From positions 310,001 to 374,000 of the forward strand of contig NW_027478538.1 of assembly GCF_051014685.1 (NCBI RefSeq): 64,000 bases of DNA. Reading direction: 5' to 3'. The translations under genes were made by a program, and so were the position numbers. Source of the DNA: Ptiloglossa arizonensis (taxonomy: Eukaryota > Arthropoda > Insecta > Hymenoptera > Colletidae). A model generated the notes under the pieces. It worked only from the letters and a program-made list of their open reading frames with translations, was not told where the DNA came from and made no database searches. Shown here one piece after another: positions 36,441-48,779 of this stretch (position 1 is the first letter of the stretch; the number at the start of each line of letters is the position of its first letter).

Positions 36441-38331
36441 TTCCTTCTTCCGTTTCTCCATTTCTTTCTTCGATTCTCCGTTTCTTTCTCGTTTCTCCGT
36501 TTCCTGGTTCGTTTCTCCGTTTCCCTGTTCGTTTCTCCGTTTATTTCTTCGTTGCACCATTCATTTCTCCGTTTCTTTCTTCGTTTCTCCGTTTCATTCT
36601 TCGTTTCTCCGTTTCTTTCTTCGTTTCTCCGTTTCTTTCTTCGTTTCACCGTTTCTTTCCTCGTTTCTGCGTTTCTTTCTTTGTTTCTCCGTTTCTTTCT
36701 TCATTTCTCCGTTTCTTTCTTCGTTTCTCCGTTTCTTTCTTCGTATCTCCGTTTCTTTCTTCGTTTCTCCGTTTCTTTCTTCGTTTCACCGTTTCTTTCT
36801 TCGTTTCACCGTTTCTTTCCTCGTTTCTGCGTTTCTTTCTTCGTTTCTCCGTTTCTTTCTTCGTTTCTCCGTTTCTTTCTTCGTTTCTCCGTTTCTTTCT
36901 TCGTTTCTCCGTTTCTTTCTTCGTTTCACCGTTTCTTTCTTCGTTTCTCCGTTTATTCCTTCATTTCCCCATTTATTTCTCCGTTTCTCCGTTTCTTTCT
37001 TCGTTTCTCCGTTTCTTTGTTCGCTTCTGCGTTTATTTCTTCGTTTCTCCATTTATTTCACCGTTTCTCCATATCTTTCTTCGTTTCTACGTTTCTTTGT
37101 TCGTTTCTGCGTTTCTTTCTTCGTTTCTCCGTTTCTTTCTTCGTTTCTCCGTTTCTTTCTTCGATTCTCCGGTTCTTTCTTCGATTCTCCGTTTCTTTCT
37201 TCGCTTCTCCGTTTCTTTCTTCGTATCTCCGTTTCTTTGTTCGTTTCTTCGTTTCTTTCTTCGTTTCTTCATTTCTTCCTTCGTTTCTCCGTTTCTTCCT
37301 TCGTTTCTCCGTTTCTTTGTTCGTTTCTGCGTTTATTTCTTCGTTTCTCAATTTATTTCACCGTTTCTCCGTATCTTTCTTCGTTTCTCCGTTTATTTCT
37401 TCGTTTCTCCATTTATTTCTCCGTTTCTCCGTTTCTTTCTTCGTTACTCCGGTTCTTTCTTCGTTTCTCCGTTTCTTTCTTCGTTTCTCCGTTTCTTTCT
37501 TCGTTTCTCCGTTTCTTTCTTCGTTTCTCCGCTTCTTTCTTCGTTTCTCGGTTTCTTTCTTCATTTCTCCGTTTCTTTGTTCGCTTATCCGTTTCTTTCT
37601 TCGTTTCTCCGTTTCTTTCCTCGTTTCTCCATTTATTTCTTCGTTTCTCCATTTATTTCACCGTTTCTCCATATCTTTCTTCGTTTCTCCGTTTCTTTGT
37701 TCGCTTCTCCGTTTCTTTCTTCGTTTCTCCGTTTCTTTCCTCGTTTTTCCGTTTCTTTCTACGTTTCTCCGTTTCTTTCTTCGCTACTCCGTTTCTTTGT
37801 TCGTTTCTCCGTTTATTTCTTCGTTTCTCCATTTATTTCTCCGTTTCTCCGTTACTTTCTTCGTTACTCCGGTTCTTTCTTCGTTTCTCCGTCTCTTTCT
37901 TCGTTTCTCCGTTTCTTTCTTCGTTTCTCCGTTTCTTTCTTCGTTTCTCCGGTTCTTTCTTCGTTTCTCCGTCTCTTTCTTCGTTTCGCCGTTTCTTTCT
38001 TCGTTTCTCCGTTTCTTTCTTCGTTTCTCCGTTTCTTTCTTCGTTTCTCCGTTTCTTTGTTCGTTTCTCCGTTTCTTTCATCGTTTCTCCGTTTCGTCCT
38101 TCGTTTCTCCGTTTCTTTCTTCGTTTCTCCGTTTCTTTCTTCCTTTCTCCGTTTCTTTGTTCGCTTCTCCGTTTCTTTCTTCGTTTCTCAGTTTCTTTCT
38201 TCGTTGCTCCGTTTCTTTGTTCGTTTCTCCGTTTCTTTTTTCGTTTCTACGTTTCTTTCTTCGTTTCTCCGTTTATTTCTTCGTTTCTCCATTTATTTCT
38301 TCGTTTCTCCGTTTCCTTGTTCGTTTCTCCG
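36441..38331 (+). repeat. 1,891-bp tandem unit, copy 1
   Basis: The phrase TTCCTTCTTCCG, followed shortly by the short module TTTCTTTCTCG and then TTTCCTGG and TTTCCCTG, starts at about 36,441, 38,332 and 40,383. These mark three consecutive units. The first two are long; the third diverges after about 300 bp. Confidence 0.88.
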
Positions 38332-40382
38332 TTCCTTCTTCCGTTTCTCCATTTCTTTCTTCGATTCTCCGTTTCTTTCTCGTTTCTCCGTTTCCTGGTT
38401 CGTTTCTCCGTTTCCCTGTTCGTTTCTCCGTTTATTTCTTCGTTGCACCATTCATTTCTCCGTTTCTTTCTTCGTTTCTCCGTTTCATTCTTCGTTTCTC
38501 CGTTTCTTTCTTCGTTTCTCCGTTTCTTTCTTCGTTTCACCGTTTCTTTCCTCGTTTCTGCGTTTCTTTCTTTGTTTCTCCGTTTCTTTCTTCGTTTCTC
38601 CGTTTCTTTCTTCGTTTCTCCGTTTCTTTCTTCGTATCTCCGTTTCTTTCTTCGTTTCTCCGTTTCTTTCTTCGTTTCACCGTTTCTTTCTTCGTTTCAC
38701 CGTTTCTTTCCTCGTTTCTGCGTTTCTTTCTTCGTTTCTCCGTTTCTTTCTTCGTTTCTCCGTTTCTTTCTTCGTTTCTCCGTTTCTTTCTTCGTTTCTC
38801 CGTTTCTTTCTTCGTTTCACCGTTTCTTTCTTCGTTTCTCCGTTTATTCCTTCATTTCCCCATTTATTTCTCCGTTTCTCCGTTTCTTTCTTCGTTTCTC
38901 CGTTTCTTTGTTCGCTTCTGCGTTTATTTCTTCGTTTCTCCATTTATTTCACCGTTTCTCCATATCTTTCCTCGTTTCTACGTTTCTTTGTTCGTTTCTG
39001 CGTTTCTTTCTTCGTTTCTCCGTTTCTTTCTTCGTTTCTCCGTTTCTTTCTTCGATTCTCCGGTTCTTTCTTCGATTCTCCGTTTCTTTCTTCGCTTCTC
39101 CGTTTCTTTCTTCGTATCTCCGTTTCTTTGTTCGTTTCTTCGTTTCTTTCTTCGTTTCTTCATTTCTTCCTTCGTTTCTCCGTTTCTTCCTTCGTTTCTC
39201 CGTTTCTTTGTTCGTTTCTGCGTTTATTTCTTCGTTTCTCAATTTATTTCACCGTTTCTCCGTATCTTTCTTCGTTTCTCCGTTTATTTCTTCGTTTCTC
39301 CATTTATTTCTCCGTTTCTCCGTTTCTTTCTTCGTTACTCCGGTTCTTTCTTCGTTTCTCCGTTTCTTTCTTCGTTTCTCCGTTTCTTTCTTCGTTTCTC
39401 CGTTTCTTTCTTCGTTTCTCCGCTTCTTTCTTCGTTTCTCGGTTTCTTTCTTCATTTCTCCGTTTCTTTGTTCGCTTATCCGTTTCTTTCTTCGTTTCTC
39501 CGTTTCTTTCCTCGTTTCTCCATTTATTTCTTCGTTTCTCAATTTATTTCACCGTTTCTCCGTATCTTTCTTCGTTTCTCCGTTTATTTCTTCGTTTCTC
39601 CATTTATTTCTCCGTTTCTCCGTTTCTTTCTTCGTTACTCCGTTTCTTTCTTCGTTTCTCCGTTTCTTTCTTCGTTTCTCCGTTTCTTTCTTCGTTTCTC
39701 CGCTTCTTTCTTCGTTTCTCGGTTTCTTTCTTCATTTCTCCGTTTCTTTGTTCGCTTCTCCGTTTCTTTCTTCGTTTCTCCGTTTCTTTTTTCGTTTTTC
39801 CGTTTCTTTCTACGTTTCTCCGTTTCTTTCTTCGCTACTCCGTTTCTTTGTTCGTTTCTCCGTTTATTTCTTCGTTTCTCCATTTATTTCTCCGTTTCTC
39901 CGTTACTTTCTTCGTTACTCCGGTTCTTTCTTCGTTTCTCCGTCTCTTTCTTCGTTTCTCCGTTTCTTTCTTCGTTTCTCCGTTTCTTTCTTCGTTTCTC
40001 CGGTTCTTTCTTCGTTTCTCCGTCTCTTTCTTCGTTTCTCCGTTTCTTTCTTCGTTTCTCCGTTTCTTTCTTCGTTTCTCCGTTTCTTTCTTCGTTTCTC
40101 CGTTTCTTTGTTCGTTTCTCCGTTTCTTTCATCGTTTCTCCGTTTCGTCCTTCGTTTCTCCGTTTCTTTCTTCGTTTCTCCGTTTCTTTCTTCCTTTCTC
40201 CGTTTCTTTGTTCGCTTCTCCGTTTCTTTCTTCGTTTCTCAGTTTCTTTCTTCGTTGCTCCGTTTCTTTGTTCGTTTCTCCGTTTCTTTTTTCGTTTCTA
40301 CGTTTCTTTCTTCGTTTCTCCGTTTATTTCTTCGTTTCTCCATTTATTTCTTCGTTTCTCCGTTTCCTTGTTCGTTTCTCCG
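38332..40382 (+). repeat. 2,051-bp tandem unit, copy 2
   Basis: This is copy 2 of the same unit. It is 160 bp (eight 20-bp units) longer than copy 1, apparently because the segment around the CTCAATTTATTTCACCG phrase is doubled (about 39,240 and 39,540) where copy 1 has it once (about 37,349). Confidence 0.85.
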
Positions 40383-40530
40383 TTCCTTCTTCCGTTTCTC
40401 CATTTCTTTCTTCGATTCTCCGTTTCTTTCTCGTTTCTCCGTTTCCTGGTTCGTTTCTCCGTTTCCCTGTTCGTTTCTCCGTTTATTTCTTCGTTGCACC
40501 ATTCATTTCTCCGTTTTTTTCTTCGTTTCT

Positions 40531-42350
40531 CCGTTTCATTCTTCGTTTCTCCGTTTCTTTCTTCGTTTCTCCGTTTCTTTCTTCGTTTCACCGTTTCTTT
40601 CCTCGTTTCTGCGTTTCTTTCTTTGTTTCTCCGTTTCTTTCTTCGTTTCTCCGTTTCTTTCTTCGTTTCTCCGTTTCTTTCTTCGTTTCTCCGTTTCATT
40701 CTTCGTTTCTCCGTTTCTTTCTTCGTTTCTCCGTTTCTTTCTTCGTTTCACCGTTTCTTTCCTCGTTTCTGCGTTTCTTTCTTTGTTTCTCCGTTTCTTT
40801 CTTCGTTTCTCCGTTTCTTTCTTCGTTTCTCCGTTTCTTTCTTCGTTTCTCCGTTTCTTTCTTCGTTTCTCCGTTTCTTTCTTCGTTTCACCGTTTCTTT
40901 CTTCGTTTCACCGTTTCTTTCCTCGTTTCTGCGTTTCTTTCTTCGTTTCTCCGTTTCTTTCTTCGTTTCTCCGTTTCTTTCTTCGTTTCTCCGTTTCTTT
41001 CTTCGTTTCTCCGTTTCTTTCTTCGTTTCTCCGTTTCTTTCTTCGTTTCACCGTTTCTTTCTTCGTTTCTCCGTTTATTCCTTCATTTCCCCATTTATTT
41101 CTCCGTTTCTCCGTATCTTTCTTCGTTTCTCCGTTTCTTTGTTCGTTTCTGCGTTTATTTCTTCGTTTCTCCATTTATTTCACCGTTTCTCCATATATTT
41201 CTTCGTTTCTACGTTTCTTTGTTCGTTTCTGCGTTTCTTTCTTCGTTTCTCCGTTTCTTTCTTCGTTTCCCCGTTTCTTTCTTCGTTTCTCCGTTTCTTT
41301 CTTCGTTTCACCGTTTCTTTCCTCGTTTCTGCGTTTCTTTCTTTGTTTCTCCGTTTCTTTCTTCGTTTCTCCGTTTCTTTCTTCGTTTCTCCGTTTCTTT
41401 CTTCGTTTCTCCGTTTCTTTCTTCGTTTCTCCGTTTCTTTCTTCGTTTCACCGTTTCTTTCTTCGTTTCACCGTTTCTTTCCTCGTTTCTGCGTTTCTTT
41501 CTTCGTTTCTCCGTTTCTTTCTTCGTTTCTCCGTTTCTTTCTTCGTTTCTCCGTTTCTTTCTTCGTTTCTCCGTTTCATTCTTCGTTTCTCCGTTTCTTT
41601 CTTCGTTTCTCCGTTTCTTTCTTCGTTTCACCGTTTCTTTCCTCGTTTCTGCGTTTCTTTCTTTGTTTCTCCGTTTCTTTCTTCGTTTCTCCGTTTCTTT
41701 CTTCGTTTCTCCGTTTCTTTCTTCGTTTCTCCGTTTCATTCTTCGTTTCTCCGTTTCTTTCTTCGTTTCTCCGTTTCTTTCTTCGTTTCACCGTTTCTTT
41801 CCTCGTTTCTGCGTTTCTTTCTTTGTTTCTCCGTTTCTTTCTTCGTTTCTCCGTTTCTTTCTTCGTTTCTCCGTTTCTTTCTTCGTTTCTCCGTTTCTTT
41901 CTTCGTTTCTCCGTTTCTTTCTTCGTTTCACCGTTTCTTTCTTCGTTTCACCGTTTCTTTCCTCGTTTCTGCGTTTCTTTCTTCGTTTCTCCGTTTCTTT
42001 CTTCGTTTCTCCGTTTCTTTCTTCGTTTCTCCGTTTCTTTCTTCGTTTCTCCGTTTCTTTCTTCGTTTCTCCGTTTCTTTCTTCGTTTCACCGTTTCTTT
42101 CTTCGTTTCTCCGTTTATTCCTTCATTTCCCCATTTATTTCTCCGTTTCTCCGTATCTTTCTTCGTTTCTCCGTTTCTTTGTTCGTTTCTGCGTTTATTT
42201 CTTCGTTTCTCCATTTATTTCACCGTTTCTCCATATATTTCTTCGTTTCTACGTTTCTTTGTTCGTTTCTGCGTTTCTTTCTTCGTTTCTCCGTTTCTTT
42301 CTTCGTTTCCCCGTTTCTTTCTTCGTTTCTCCGTTTCTTTCTTCGTTTCT
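40531..42350 (+). repeat. 1,040-bp offset duplication (40,531-41,310 and 41,571-42,350)
   Basis: About 780 bp recurs at a 1,040-bp offset. Both copies contain TTCCTTCATTTCCCC, TTTCTCCATATATTTC and TTTCCCCG. Each copy also starts with an internal 160-bp doubling (TTTCATTC phrases at about 40,537 and 40,697, and at about 41,577 and 41,737). This is the most regular part of the array. Confidence 0.85.
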
Positions 42351-44305
42351 CCGTTTCTTGTTCGTTTCTCCGTTTCTTTCATCGTTTCTCCGTTTCTTTC
42401 TTCGTTTCTCCGTTTCTTTCTTCGTTTCTCCGTTTCTTTCTTCATTTCTCCGTTTCTTTGTTCGCTTCTCCGTTTCTTTCTTCGTTTCTCCGTTTCTTTC
42501 CTCGTTTTTCCGTTTCTTTCTACGTTTCTCCGTTTCTTTCTTTGCTACTCCGTTTCTTTGTTCGTTTCTCCGTTTATTTCTTCGTTTCACCATTCATTTC
42601 TCCGTTTCTTTCTTCGTTTCTCCGTTTCATTCTTCGTTTCTCCGTTTCTTTCTTCGTTTCTCCGTTTCTTTCTTCGTTTCACCGTTTCTTTCCTCGTTTC
42701 TGCGTTTCTTTCTTCGTTTCTCCGTTTCTTTCTTCGTTTCTCCGTTTCTTTCTTCGTTTCTCCGTTTCTTTCTTCGTTTCTCCGTTTCTTTCTTCGTTTC
42801 TCCGTTTCTTTCTTCGTTTCACCGTTTCTTTCTTCGTTTCTCCGTTTATTCCTTCATTTCCCCATTTATTTCTCCGTTTCTCCGTTTCTTTCTTCGTTTC
42901 TCCGTTTCTTTGTTCGTTTCTGCGTTTATTTCTTCGTTTCTCCATTTATTTCACCGTTTCTCCATATCTTTCTTCGTTTCTACGTTTCTTTGTTCGTTTC
43001 TGCGTTTCTTTCTTCGTTTCTCCGTTTCTTTCTTCGTTTCCCCGTTTCTTTCTTCGTTTCTCCGTTTCTTTCCTCGTTTCTCCGTTTCTTTCTTCGTTTC
43101 TCCGTTTCTTTCTTCGTTTCTCCGTTTCCTTGTTCGTTTCTCCGTTTATTTCTTCGTTTCACCATTCACTTCTCCGTTTCTTTCTTCGTTTCTCCGTTTC
43201 ATTCTTCGTTTCTCCGTTTCTTTCTTCGTTTCTCCGTTTCTTTCCTCGTTTCTCCGTTTCTTTCTACGTTTCTCCGTTTCTTTCTTCGCTTCTCCGTTTC
43301 TTTGTTCGTTTCTCCGTTTATTTCTTCGTTTCTCCATTTATTTCTCCGTTTCTCCGTTTCTTTCTTCGTTACTCCGGTTCTTTCTTCGTTTCTCCGTTTC
43401 TTTCTTCGTTTCTCCATTTATTTCTCCGTTTCTCCGTTTCTTTCTTCGTTACTCCGGTTCTTTCTTCGTTTCTCCGTTTCTTTCTTCGTTTCTCCGTTTC
43501 TTTCTTCGTTTCTCCGTTTCTTTCTTCGTTTCTCCGTTTCCTTGTTCGTTTCTCCGTTTATTTCTTCGCTTCACCATTCATTTCTCCGTTTCTTTCTTCG
43601 TTTCTCCGTTTCATTCTTCGTTTCTCCGTTTCTTTCTTCGTTTCTCCGTTTCTTTCCTCGTTTCTCCGTTTCTTTCTACGTTTCTCCGTTTCTTTCTTCG
43701 CTTCTCCGTTTCTTTGTTCGTTTCTCCGTTTATTTCTTCGTTTCTCCATTTATTTCTCCGTTTCTCCGTTTCTTTCTTCGTTACTCCGGTTCTTTCTTCG
43801 TTTCTCCGTTTCTTTCTTCGTTTCTCCATTTATTTCTCCGTTTCTCCGTTTCTTTCTTCGTTACTCCGGTTCTTTCTTCGTTTCTCCGTTTCTTTCTTCG
43901 TTTCTCCGTTTCTTTCTTCGTTTCTCCGTTTCTTTCTTCGTTTCTCCGTTTCTTTCATCGTTTCTCCGTTTCTTTCTTCGTTTCTCCGTTTCTTTCCTCG
44001 TTTCTGCGTTTCTTTCTTCGTTTCTCCGTTTCTTTCTTCGTTTCTCCGTTTCTTTCTTCGTTTCTCCGTTTCTTTCTTCGTTTCTCCGTTTCTTTGTTCG
44101 TTTCTCCGTTTCTTTCTTCGTTTCGCCGTTTCCTTCTTTGTTTCTCCGTTTCTTTCTTCGTTTCTCCGTTTCATTCTTCGTTTCTCCGTTTCTTTCTTCG
44201 TTTCTCCGTTTCTTTCCTCGTTTCTCCGTTTCTTTCTACGTTTCTCCGTTTCTTTCTTCGCTTCTCCGTTTCTTTGTTCGTTTCTCCGTTTATTTCTTCG
44301 TTTCT
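42131..44305 (+). repeat. 2,175-bp tandem duplication, unit 1
   Basis: The next unit repeats this one at a 2,175-bp offset, including the short module CGTTTCTTGTTCG (about 42,354 and 44,529) and CTCCATATATTTC. It contains two tandem copies of a 412-bp subunit (about 43,061-43,472 and 43,473-43,884), marked by TTTCACCATTCACTTC in the first and CTTCACCATTCATTTC in the second. Confidence 0.9.
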
Positions 44306-45933
44306 CCATTTATTTCTCCGTTTCTCCGTATCTTTCTTCGTTTCTCCGTTTCTTTGTTCGTTTCTGCGTTTATTTCTTCGTTTCTCCATTTATTTCACCG
44401 TTTCTCCATATATTTCTTCGTTTCTACGTTTCTTTGTTCGTTTCTGCGTTTCTTTCTTCGTTTCTCCGTTTCTTTCTTCGTTTCCCCGTTTCTTTCTTCG
44501 TTTCTCCGTTTCTTTCTTCGTTTCTCCGTTTCTTGTTCGTTTCTCCGTTTCTTTCATCGTTTCTCCGTTTCTTTCTTCGTTTCTCCGTTTCTTTCTTCGT
44601 TTCTCCGTTTCTTTCTTCATTTCTCCGTTTCTTTGTTCGCTTCTCCGTTTCTTTCTTCGTTTCTCCGTTTCTTTCCTCGTTTTTCCGTTTCTTTCTACGT
44701 TTCTCCGTTTCTTTCTTTGCTACTCCGTTTCTTTGTTCGTTTCTCCGTTTATTTCTTCGTTTCACCATTCATTTCTCCGTTTCTTTCTTCGTTTCTCCGT
44801 TTCATTCTTCGTTTCTCCGTTTCTTTCTTCGTTTCTCCGTTTCTTTCTTCGTTTCACCGTTTCTTTCCTCGTTTCTGCGTTTCTTTCTTCGTTTCTCCGT
44901 TTCTTTCTTCGTTTCTCCGTTTCTTTCTTCGTTTCTCCGTTTCTTTCTTCGTTTCTCCGTTTCTTTCTTCGTTTCTCCGTTTCTTTCTTCGTTTCACCGT
45001 TTCTTTCTTCGTTTCTCCGTTTATTCCTTCATTTCCCCATTTATTTCTCCGTTTCTCCGTTTCTTTCTTCGTTTCTCCGTTTCTTTGTTCGTTTCTGCGT
45101 TTATTTCTTCGTTTCTCCATTTATTTCACCGTTTCTCCATATCTTTCTTCGTTTCTACGTTTCTTTGTTCGTTTCTGCGTTTCTTTCTTCGTTTCTCCGT
45201 TTCTTTCTTCGTTTCCCCGTTTCTTTCTTCGTTTCTCCGTTTCTTTCCTCGTTTCTCCGTTTCTTTCTTCGTTTCTCCGTTTCTTTCTTCGTTTCTCCGT
45301 TTCCTTGTTCGTTTCTCCGTTTATTTCTTCGTTTCACCATTCACTTCTCCGTTTCTTTCTTCGTTTCTCCGTTTCATTCTTCGTTTCTCCGTTTCTTTCT
45401 TCGTTTCTCCGTTTCTTTCCTCGTTTCTCCGTTTCTTTCTACGTTTCTCCGTTTCTTTCTTCGCTTCTCCGTTTCTTTGTTCGTTTCTCCGTTTATTTCT
45501 TCGTTTCTCCATTTATTTCTCCGTTTCTCCGTTTCTTTCTTCGTTACTCCGGTTCTTTCTTCGTTTCTCCGTTTCTTTCTTCGTTTCTCCATTTATTTCT
45601 CCGTTTCTCCGTTTCTTTCTTCGTTACTCCGGTTCTTTCTTCGTTTCTCCGTTTCTTTCTTCGTTTCTCCGTTTCTTTCTTCGTTTCTCCGTTTCTTTCT
45701 TCGTTTCTCCGTTTCTTTCATCGTTTCTCCGTTTCTTTCTTCGTTTCTCCGTTTCTTTCCTCGTTTCTGCGTTTCTTTCTTCGTTTCTCCGTTTCTTTCT
45801 TCGTTTCTCCGTTTCTTTCTTCGTTTCTCCGTTTCTTTCTTCGTTTCTCCGTTTCTTTGTTCGTTTCTCCGTTTCTTTCTTCGTTTCGCCGTTTCCTTCT
45901 TTGTTTCTCCGTTTCTTTCTTCGTTTCTCCGTT
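44306..45933 (+). repeat. 2,175-bp tandem duplication, unit 2 (one 412-bp subunit fewer)
   Basis: This copy follows unit 1 closely but has only one 412-bp subunit, so the offset drops from 2,175 to 1,763 bp after about 45.6 kb. Either the subunit was doubled in unit 1 after the large duplication, or it was lost here. Confidence 0.88.
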
Positions 45934-48779
45934 TCTTTCTTCGTTTCACCGTTTCCTTGTACGTTTCTCCGTTTATTTCTTCGTTTCTCCATTTATTTCT
46001 CCGTTTCTTTGTTCGTTTCTCCGTTTCTTTGTTCGTTTCTCCGTTTCTTTGTTCGTTTTTCGTTTCTTTGTTCGTTTCTCCTTTTCTTTCTGCGTTTCAT
46101 CGTTTCTTTCTTCGTTTCTCCGTTTCTTTCCTCGTTTCTCCGTTTCTTTCTTCGTTTCTCCGTTTCTTTCTTCGTTTCTCCGTTTCCTTGTTCGTTTCTC
46201 CGTTTATTTCTTCGTTTCACCATTCATTTCTCCGTTTCTTTCTTCGTTTCTCCGTTTCATTCTTCGTTTCTCCGTTTCTTTCTTCGTTTCTCCGTTTCTT
46301 TCTTCGTTTCACCGTTTCTTTCCTCGTTTCTGCGTTTCTTTCTTCGTTTCTCCGTTTCTTTCTTCGTTTCTCCGTTTCTTTCTTCGTTTCTCCGTTTCTT
46401 TCTTCGTTTCTCCGTTTCTTTCTGCGTTTCTCCGTTTATTCCTTCATTTCCCCATTTATTTCTCCGTTTCTCCGTTTCTTTCTTCGTTTCTCCGTTTCTT
46501 TGTTCGTTTCTGCGTTTATTTCTTCGTTTCTCCGTTTCTTTCTTCGTTTCCCCGTTTCTTTCTTCGTTTCTCCGTTTCTTTCTTCGTTTCTCCGTTTCTT
46601 TGTTCGTTTCTCCGTTTCTTTCATCGTTTCTCCGTTTCTTTCTTCGTTTCTCCGTTTCTTTCTTCGTTTCTCCGTTTCTTTCTTCATTTCTCCGTTTCTT
46701 TTTTCGCTTCTCCGTTTCTTTCTTCGTTTCTCCGTTTCTTTCCTCGTTTTTCCGTTTCTTTCTACGTTTCTCCGTTTCTTTCTTCGCTACTCCGTTTCTT
46801 TGTTCGTTTCTCCGTTTATTTCTTCGTTTCTCCATTTATTTCTCCGTTTCTCCGTTTCTTTCTTCGTTACTCCGGTTCTTTCTTCGTTTCTCCGTCTCTT
46901 TCTTCGTTTCTCCGTTTCTTTCTTCGTTTCTCCGTTTCTTTCTTCGTTTCTCCGTTTCTTTCTTCGTTTCTCCGTTTCTTTGTTCGTTTCTCCGTTTCTT
47001 TCATCGTTTCTCCGTTTCGTCCTTCGTTTCTCCGTTTCTTTCTTCGTTTCTCCGTTTCTTTCTTCCTTTCTCCGTTTCTTTGTTCGCTTCTCCGTTTCTT
47101 TCTTCGTTTCTCCGTTTCTTTCTTCGTTGCTCCGTTTCTTTGTTCGTTTCTCCGTTTCTTTTTTCGTTTCTTTGTTTCTTTCTTCGTTTCTCCGTTTATT
47201 TCTTCGTTTCTCCATTTATTTCTTCGTTTCTCCGTTTCCTTGTTCGTTTCTCCGTTCCTTCTTCCGTTTCTCCATTTCTTTCTTCGATTCTCCGTTTCTT
47301 TCTCGTTTCTCCGTTTCCTGGTTCGTTTCTCCGTTTATTTCTTCGTATCTCCATTTATTTCTCCGTTTCTCCGTTTCTCCGTTTCTTTCTTCGTTTCGCC
47401 GTTTCCTTCTTTGTTTCTCCGTTTCTTTCTTCGTTTCTCCGTTTCTTTCTTCGTTTCTCCGTTTCCTTGTACGTTTCTCCGTTTATTTCTTCGTTTCTCC
47501 ATTTATTTCTCCGTTTCTTTGTTCGTTTCTCCGTTTCTTTGTTCGTTTCTCCGTTTCTTTGTTCGTTTCTCGTTTCTTTGTTCGTTTCTCCTTTTCTTTC
47601 TGCGTTTCATCGCTTCTTTCTTCGTTCCTCCGTTTCTTTCTTCGTTTCTCCGTTTCTTTCCTCGTTTCTCCGTTTCTTTCTTCGTTTCTCCGTTTCTTTC
47701 TTCGTTTCTCCGTTTCCTTGTTCGCTTCTCCGTTTATTTCTTCGTTTCACCATTCATTTCTCCGTTTCTTTCTTCGATTCTCCGTTTCATTCTTCGTTTC
47801 TCCGTTTCTTTCTTCGTTTCTCCGTTTCTTTCTTCGTTTCACCGTTTCTTTCTTCGTTTCTGCGTTTCTTTCTTCGTTTCTCCGTTTCTTTCTTCGTTTC
47901 TCCGTTTCTTTCTTCGTTTCTCCGTTTCTTTCTTCGTTTCTCCGTTTCTTTCTTCGTTTCTCCGTTTCTTTCTTCGTTTCACCGTTTCTTTCTTCGTTTC
48001 TCCGTTTATTCCTTCATTTCCCCATTTATTTCTCCGTTTCTCCGTTTCTTTCTTCGTTTCTCCGTTTCTTTGTTCGTTTCTGCGTTTATTTCTTCGTTTC
48101 TCCATTTATTTCACCGTTTCTCCGTATCTTTCTTCGTTTCTACGTTTCTTTGTTCGTTTCTGCGTTTCTTTCCTCGTTACTCCGGTTCTTTCTTCGTTTC
48201 TCCGTTTCTTTCTTCGTTTCTCCGTTTCTTTCTTCGTTTCTCCGTTTCTTTGTTCGTTTCTCCGTTTCTTTCATCGTTTCTCCGTTTCTTTCTTCGTTTC
48301 TCCGTTTCTTTCTTCGTTTCTCCGTTTCTTTCTTCATTTCTCCGTTTCTTTGTTCGCTTCTCCGTTTCTTTCTTCGTTTCTCCGTTTATTTCTTCGTTTC
48401 TCCATTTATTTCTCCGTTTCTCCGTTTCTTTCGTCGTTACTCCGGTTCTTTCTTCGTTTCTCCGTTTCTTTCTTCGTTTCTCCATTTATTTCTCCGTTTC
48501 TCCGTTTCTTTCTTCGTTACTCCGGTTCTTTCTTCGTTTCTCCGTTTCTTTCTCCGTTTCACCGTTTCTTTCCTCGTTTCTGCGTTTCTTTCTTCGTTTC
48601 TCCGTTTCTTTCTTCGTTTCTCCGTTTCTTTCTTCGTTTCTCCGTTTCTTTCTTCGTTTCTCCGTTTCTTTCTTCGTTTCTCCGTTTCTTTCTTCGTTTC
48701 ACCGTTTCTTTCTTCGTTTCTCCGTTTATTCCTTCATTTCCCCATTTATTTCTCCGTTTCTCCGTTTCTTTCTTCGTTT

